Under the pieces are notes generated by a model. That model did no database searches. It saw only the letters and a program-made list of their open reading frames with translations, and had not been told where the DNA came from. A DNA stretch of 36,187 nt from assembly GCA_016934035.1 (NCBI GenBank), contig JAFGTP010000003.1, positions 1-36,187 of the forward strand, given 5' to 3'. The DNA is from Fidelibacterota bacterium. GTDB lineage: Bacteria > Fidelibacterota > UBA2242 > JAFGTP01. Below are positions 31,480 to 36,187 of the stretch, one piece after another. Within the stretch, counting starts at the first letter, position 1. Every line of letters begins with the position of its first letter. The translations under genes were made by a program, and so were the position numbers.

Positions 31480-34452
31480 ATGGACACCAAAGAACTATTA
31501 TATTATTATAACAAATTCAAATTCGGTGATGAATGCTATCACAACCTGATGCTGGATCGTATCGAAAATATACTCCTGGTTTCCTCTTTTTACGATGCCT
31601 ATATCTTTGAACAGGACGGACAACTGTCACAACAGATCTTTGGAGAGTACCGGGAACTCAACCTCAGTTCTGTTCCAAAAATCACTTCAGTACCAACAGG
31701 TGCCGAAGCACTTAAAAAACTGGAAGAAGAAAAATTCGACATGGTATTGACTATGATGCATACCGGTAAAGTCACCCCTTTTATTCTGGCTGAAAAAATA
31801 AAAGAGCAAAACCCAAAACTTCCCGTTGTCCTTTTGCTGAGCATGCTTTCCGATACGAAATACATCAAAAATCATGAGGACACAAGATATTTTGATGATA
31901 TATTTTTATGGAATGGTGATTCCATTCTTTTTCTGGCCATTATCAAATCAATTGAGGACAAAATCAACCTGGAAGCAGATACCCGAAACGGTCTGGTACG
32001 CGTCGTGCTTATTGTCGAAGACTCGATTAAATATTACTCCATGTTCCTACCATTGCTATACCAGGAAATTTTGAAACAGACCCAATATCTGATTGAAAGC
32101 GATGTCGCCGAAAGCAACAAAAGGCTGAGGATGCGGGCACGTCCCAAATTAATCCTTGTCCACAACCTGGAAGATGCCAACCGTATTTTTGACCAATATC
32201 AGGAATATATTATCGGAGTCATATCAGATACCAGCTATCCCTCAAAAGGTGAAATCGATAATCATGCCGGAGTAAAATTGATTTCAAAAGTCAAGGCCAG
32301 CACCTTTGATATTCCAACAGTTTTATTGTCTTCAGACCGATCCAATAAAACCAATGCGGACAGCATCAATTCCCTGTTTCTTTATAAATATTCATCGCAC
32401 CTCCTGAAGCGGCTGCAAAACTTCATATTAAATCACATGGGGTTCGGTGAATTTATTTTTAGAAATCCTGACGGTTCGGAAATCGCCAGGGCTAAAACAC
32501 TTGGAGAATTTAAAGAAAGACTTTACCATGTACCCAATCAATCAATTCTATATCACAGTGAATCCAATCATTTTTCATCCTGGCTCATGGCTCGCGGTGA
32601 GATTGAAATCGCTCGTAAACTCAAACCCCTGACCTATCGGGATTTCGGCTCCATCGATGAATTACGGGGCTATCTGATATCGACAATTCTGGATATTCAA
32701 AAATTGCATGGAAGAGGTAAAATCATCAATTTTTACGATTACATTAATCTTGCTCCAAACGAAGTCACTCGTCTCAGTTCAGGATCACTAGGTGGCAAAG
32801 GCCGTGGTTTGGCCTTTTTGAATTCTCTCCTGGTAGCCATGGATTTTGATGAAAAATTTCCCGAAGTCAGTATATTTCTTCCCAATACCGCGATTATTGG
32901 CACCAATGAATTTGACAAATTTGTCGAAATTAATAATATTGTGGAAGAAGACCTCTACACAAAAACCGACCAGGAAATCGATCAGTTGTTCCTCAAATGC
33001 CAAATTACCGACAATCTGCGGCACCAATTGAATATTATTTTGGACAATGCCAGGTATCCTCTGGCAGTCCGAAGTTCCGGACTTTTGGAAGATTCTTACG
33101 CTGAGCCTTTTGCCGGGATTTACAGGACCTTTATGTTGCCCAACAACCACCCGACCAAAGAGGTCCGCTTCAAACAAATGACCGACGCTATCAAACTGGT
33201 CTATGCATCAGTATTCAGTTCAAAAACACGAGAATATATCGAGAACATGGCCCATCAATTGGATGAAGAAAAAATGGCTGTTATAATTCAGCAAATCGTT
33301 GGCAGTCATTTTGATGAAAAATATTTTTATCCTCACTTTTCCGGGGTAGCCCAATCCTATAACTTTTATCCTATAGCAGATATGAAAAACAGTGATGGAA
33401 TTGTTTCTCTGGCTGTAGGGATGGGAAAAGCAGTAGTGGAAGGCGGCCGTATATACCGGTTTTGCCCTAAATATCCCAAAAAGGACTTTTTACCACCCCA
33501 GGCCCAACTAGCCAATTCCCAACATTATTTCTTCGCTTTGAATATGGAAAAAAACAATGTCAGTTTAATCGAAGGTGAGGATTGTACCCTTGAGTATCTG
33601 AGCATTTATGAAGCCAAAAAACATGGTTCCTTACAATATATTGCTTCAACCTGGGACTATCAGAACAACAGGATTGTACCAGGCGTAAAAACCGAAGGCT
33701 CCATCGTTGTCAATTTTGATAATATTATTAAATATGAATATATTCCCTTTGCGAAAATTATGGACAGCATTCTCGATATCGCCCAAACTGCTCTCGGTAT
33801 GCCTGCTGAAATCGAATTTGCTGTAGATCTGAAGAAAAACAACGAATACAACAAACCCACTTTTTATATACTTCAGGTCCGGCCACTGGCAATCAAATCA
33901 GAAGATGTTAAAATACCGAAAAATATTGCCAATCAACATTTATTTTTATCCTCCAATCATGCCATGGGAAATGGCATTCTGGATTATCTCGATGAAATCA
34001 TCTTTATTAAGCCGGAATCTTTTGACCGCACTAAAACAGAAATAATGAGAGATGAAATACGAAACCTGAATATTAAAATGAAAGAGAGAAATAAACAATA
34101 CATTCTGATCGGCCCGGGGCGATGGGGATCTCAGGACCGGTTTCTCGGAATACCAGTCAAATTCGTTGATATCTCCAATGCAAAAGTCATCGTCGAAGCC
34201 GGTTTCAGGGATTTCGATATTGATCCATCTCAGGGGACTCACTTTTTCCATAATGTTGTTGCTATGGAACTGGGGTATTTTTCTATTCCAGCTAACCGGG
34301 AAAAATGTTATCTTGATGATAATTGGCTTAACAAACTGGAAGTTTTGGAGGAAACGACCTACTTCAGACATGTGAAAACTACAGACCCCATGGTAGTCCA
34401 GATGGACGGCAAACATGGAGTTGCAATCATTACAAAATATAAAATTTCATAA
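31480..34452 (+). CDS. Receiver-like plus PEP-synthase-type ATP-grasp protein
   Basis: 990 residues, cytoplasmic. First receiver-like module, residues 28-165, has lost the acidic pocket (ILLVSSFYD in place of ILLVDDD). The second, about 173-320, keeps an acidic pair (LIVEDS, E180-D181) and a likely phospho-acceptor (GVISDTSYP, D250). From about 425 comes a PEP synthase/pyruvate phosphate dikinase N-terminal domain: GSLGGKGRGLAFLN (435-448), the YPLAVRSSGLLEDSYAEPF segment, and ILQVRPLAI at its end. The phospho-histidine swivel and PEP-binding barrel of true PEP synthases are absent; instead a C-terminal domain carries GPGRWGSQDRFLGIPV and GTHFFHN. It may phosphorylate an unidentified target under receiver control. 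It stands alone, with a 154-base leader region upstream. Confidence 0.75.
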   Translation: MDTKELLYYYNKFKFGDECYHNLMLDRIENILLVSSFYDAYIFEQDGQLSQQIFGEYRELNLSSVPKITSVPTGAEALKKLEEEKFDMVLTMMHTGKVTPFILAEKIKEQNPKLPVVLLLSMLSDTKYIKNHEDTRYFDDIFLWNGDSILFLAIIKSIEDKINLEADTRNGLVRVVLIVEDSIKYYSMFLPLLYQEILKQTQYLIESDVAESNKRLRMRARPKLILVHNLEDANRIFDQYQEYIIGVISDTSYPSKGEIDNHAGVKLISKVKASTFDIPTVLLSSDRSNKTNADSINSLFLYKYSSHLLKRLQNFILNHMGFGEFIFRNPDGSEIARAKTLGEFKERLYHVPNQSILYHSESNHFSSWLMARGEIEIARKLKPLTYRDFGSIDELRGYLISTILDIQKLHGRGKIINFYDYINLAPNEVTRLSSGSLGGKGRGLAFLNSLLVAMDFDEKFPEVSIFLPNTAIIGTNEFDKFVEINNIVEEDLYTKTDQEIDQLFLKCQITDNLRHQLNIILDNARYPLAVRSSGLLEDSYAEPFAGIYRTFMLPNNHPTKEVRFKQMTDAIKLVYASVFSSKTREYIENMAHQLDEEKMAVIIQQIVGSHFDEKYFYPHFSGVAQSYNFYPIADMKNSDGIVSLAVGMGKAVVEGGRIYRFCPKYPKKDFLPPQAQLANSQHYFFALNMEKNNVSLIEGEDCTLEYLSIYEAKKHGSLQYIASTWDYQNNRIVPGVKTEGSIVVNFDNIIKYEYIPFAKIMDSILDIAQTALGMPAEIEFAVDLKKNNEYNKPTFYILQVRPLAIKSEDVKIPKNIANQHLFLSSNHAMGNGILDYLDEIIFIKPESFDRTKTEIMRDEIRNLNIKMKERNKQYILIGPGRWGSQDRFLGIPVKFVDISNAKVIVEAGFRDFDIDPSQGTHFFHNVVAMELGYFSIPANREKCYLDDNWLNKLEVLEETTYFRHVKTTDPMVVQMDGKHGVAIITKYKIS

Positions 34453-34651
34453 AAATATGATAAAATATAACATTATACATCAGGTACGTTTTAAACCAGC
34501 TCCCAAAGATTTACTCAAAAAACAGAAGGAATAAAGTGAAATAATTTCAAAGAAAAAAAATTTAAAAAATATCTTTCTTTGATAAACTTCCTTGAATATA
34601 TTTACTCAGGCGTTAAAATTCGCAACATACAAACAATCAGGAGAAAATATT
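34453..34651. other. Intergenic region before the LamG surface protein
   Basis: No gene is seen. An AT-rich inverted repeat CAAAGAAA/TTTCTTTG (34548-34555 and 34574-34581) could form a weak hairpin. A TATATTTA box (34597-34604) resembles the -7 element seen elsewhere in the window. AGGAG at 34639-34643 is the ribosome site for the next gene. Confidence 0.35.
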
Positions 34652-36121
34652 ATGAAGAAAATGTTACTTTTAGTGATGGTTTTAATCCCTGTACTAATCA
34701 TGGCCGATGGAGCTCCATGGGGATTACACTTTACAGGTTCAGGTTATGTCGATATGACCCCTATAACACCTGCAATTGAAGGCGGTAGTTTTACCTGGGC
34801 AGTCTGGATAAATAACAAACCGGAAACCGGCGATCCCGGTGATAAAGAAATCATCATGTGTACCAATACATTTAATGGCAGCAGTTTTTCCGTGAACCAT
34901 CTTTTATGGTTTATTGGCGGTGATCGTTATCCGGATGGAAGTTTATTATTTTATGATAATGGTTGGGAAGATTCCGGTGACGATATCATTCCTGATGATG
35001 CCGCAGCCGGAGATGAGTATTTTTCCAATGACCAATGGACCCATGTCGCATTTGTATACACATACAGACAACCTGCCGCCGCCAATACTGTAGTCCTGTA
35101 TCTCAATGGTTCACTGGTTGGCGGACCTTGGGATACCCCGATGGGACCAATCGTTTCACCTTATGGTGGAGCTACAACGTATCAGAAGATGCTTTTGGGT
35201 GCAGACCATGATGGCACCGACAATATTAATGACTATTTCGAAGGTGGTATGGATGAACTGACAATCTGGAACACAGCTCTCGATGAAACACAAATAGGTC
35301 AGTTAGCATCAGCCAACGGAGCCACACCCTTAAATCCTGGTCCTGCGGATGGTCTTCTACCTTTTACAACAAACCTTGTTGCAAGATTTCAGTTCAATCC
35401 CCAAGACTTGCCAGGTGTTGCCAATGAAAACGACTTGATCGGTACTATTAATTCAAGTGTCGGCAATTTTTCAGTTAGCGCTGTCGGACCTGTCTATTGT
35501 TCCGGTCTCAGCGACTATTCACTTCCTATTGTTTTATCATCTTTAAAAGTTCTGGCTAAGGCTGGAAATGTCGAAATCACCTGGACTACTGAATCGGAAC
35601 TCAACAATGCCGGTTTTAATGTTTACAGGTCTGAAGATGACGTCAATTATGAAAAGGTCAATGCAACTCTTATCGAAGGCGCAGTCAACAGCAGTACACC
35701 CAATTCCTATACTTTTACCGATGTTTCAGTAAAAGCCAATGCTAAATATTACTATAAGTTGGAAGATGTCTCCACTTCCGGAGAGACCAATCTGCATGGA
35801 CCTGTCACCGTCGTCACCGGCTCCAAAGAAACAGAATTGTCAAAATTCCAACTGGGTTCTGCCTATCCCAATCCGTTTAATCCCAGCACAACCATCCGGT
35901 TTGCCATTGCTGAAGAGGCAAAGGTTAAAATCACCATTTATGATATGGCGGGTAACCTGGTCAATACACTGACAGACCATGATTATACAACCGGTCATTA
36001 TGAAGTCCTCTGGAACGCTATGGATTTCAATCATAACCCGGTAAGCGCCGGTATCTACATCTACCAGATGACCACCAATACCGGTTTCAGCCAGTCTGCC
36101 AAGATGATTCTGATTAAATAA
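34652..36121 (+). CDS. LamG/concanavalin-like surface protein with T9SS sorting domain
   Basis: 489 residues from the ATG at 34652, chosen because AGGAG lies eight bases upstream and a typical signal peptide (MKKMLLLVMVLIPVLIMADG) follows; an ATG 20 codons earlier has neither. Residues about 25-240 form a LamG-like beta-sandwich (FTWAVWINNK, DQWTHVAFVY, VVLYLNGSLVGG, GGMDELTIWNTALDETQ). A fibronectin-III-like segment follows (about 290-385; VEITWTTESELNNAGFNVYR). A T9SS type-A sorting domain ends the protein (YPNPFNPSTTIRFAI, VKITIYDMAG, GIYIYQM, KMILIK). It is exported through the type IX system and probably binds carbohydrate or other surface ligands; no catalytic site is visible. It is single-gene, with its own terminator downstream. 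Confidence 0.85.
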   Translation: MKKMLLLVMVLIPVLIMADGAPWGLHFTGSGYVDMTPITPAIEGGSFTWAVWINNKPETGDPGDKEIIMCTNTFNGSSFSVNHLLWFIGGDRYPDGSLLFYDNGWEDSGDDIIPDDAAAGDEYFSNDQWTHVAFVYTYRQPAAANTVVLYLNGSLVGGPWDTPMGPIVSPYGGATTYQKMLLGADHDGTDNINDYFEGGMDELTIWNTALDETQIGQLASANGATPLNPGPADGLLPFTTNLVARFQFNPQDLPGVANENDLIGTINSSVGNFSVSAVGPVYCSGLSDYSLPIVLSSLKVLAKAGNVEITWTTESELNNAGFNVYRSEDDVNYEKVNATLIEGAVNSSTPNSYTFTDVSVKANAKYYYKLEDVSTSGETNLHGPVTVVTGSKETELSKFQLGSAYPNPFNPSTTIRFAIAEEAKVKITIYDMAGNLVNTLTDHDYTTGHYEVLWNAMDFNHNPVSAGIYIYQMTTNTGFSQSAKMILIK

Positions 36122-36144
36122 TTAGACTTCAAGATTAAATTTCT

Positions 36145-36170
36145 AAAGCCCGATTCTATCGGGCTTTTTT
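36145..36170 (+). terminator. Rho-independent terminator after the LamG protein
   Basis: Ten-base-pair perfect stem (AAAGCCCGAT with ATCGGGCTTT) around a TCT loop, ending in six T. It lies 23 bases past the stop codon. This is the clearest terminator in the window. Confidence 0.93.
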
Positions 36171-36187
36171 ATTTTCTTAAAAATTTC

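Noticed and set aside
1..36187. CRISPR arrays, insertion sequences, prophage genes
   Set aside because: No regularly spaced repeats, transposase, integrase or phage structural genes were seen on either strand.

Overview
The window comes from an AT-rich bacterium of the FCB (Fibrobacteres-Chlorobi-Bacteroidetes) superphylum. Two proteins (24205-25659 and 34652-36121) end in type IX secretion (T9SS) type-A sorting domains of the PNPFNPxTTI kind, typical of Calditrichota, Ignavibacteria, Marinimicrobia and related lineages. Candidate promoters upstream of the tRNAs and of one GH92 gene carry a TATATTTG box like the Bacteroidota -7 element, and neither tRNA gene encodes CCA. The phylum assignment is an inference; no rRNA or other phylogenetic marker is present.

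Layout. (1) 199-4165, minus strand: three closely spaced genes, a ROK repressor, a sugar-1-phosphate nucleotidyltransferase and a sodium:solute symporter, with a near-perfect palindrome in front of the ROK gene. (2) 4426-11069: single genes. These are a PspC-domain membrane protein, nagA (N-acetylglucosamine-6-phosphate deacetylase, with its own promoter/palindrome and terminator), a membrane protein with a degenerate spermidine-synthase domain, a thioredoxin-like lipoprotein, a HAD phosphatase and a DUF4922/GalT-like HIT-fold protein. (3) 11081-28620: a glycan-degradation locus. A five-gene minus-strand operon runs GH92 -> GH125 -> GH31 -> sulfatase -> sulfatase. A second GH92 is divergent from it. 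A second minus-strand unit runs GH92 -> T9SS-exported polysaccharide-deacetylase-like protein. (4) 28875-29153: two tandem serine tRNAs with their own promoter and terminator. (5) 29163-31325: a MurU-like nucleotidyltransferase preceded by an AmgK-like sugar kinase fused to a RapZ C-terminal domain, joined stop-to-start (TAAATG). (6) 31480-36121: a 990-residue protein with two receiver-like modules and a PEP-synthase-type ATP-grasp domain, then a LamG/T9SS surface protein with a strong terminator.

How the genes fit together. GH92 (exo-alpha-mannosidase), GH125 (exo-alpha-1,6-mannosidase), GH31 (alpha-glucosidase family) and two sulfatases suggest stepwise removal of sugars from a sulfated, alpha-mannose-rich glycan such as algal/fungal alpha-mannan or high-mannose N-glycans. 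Four of these enzymes, two sulfatases and two GH92s, share one C-terminal module ending in a CPxWHxGxGG...DEI motif, probably a common glycan- or surface-binding domain. The locus has no SusC/SusD pair, no endo-acting mannanase and no dedicated transporter. The flanking amino-sugar genes (nagA, ROK repressor, nucleotidyltransferases, kinase-RapZ fusion) could handle GlcNAc/MurNAc-type sugars, but a functional link to the mannan locus is only suggested by proximity.
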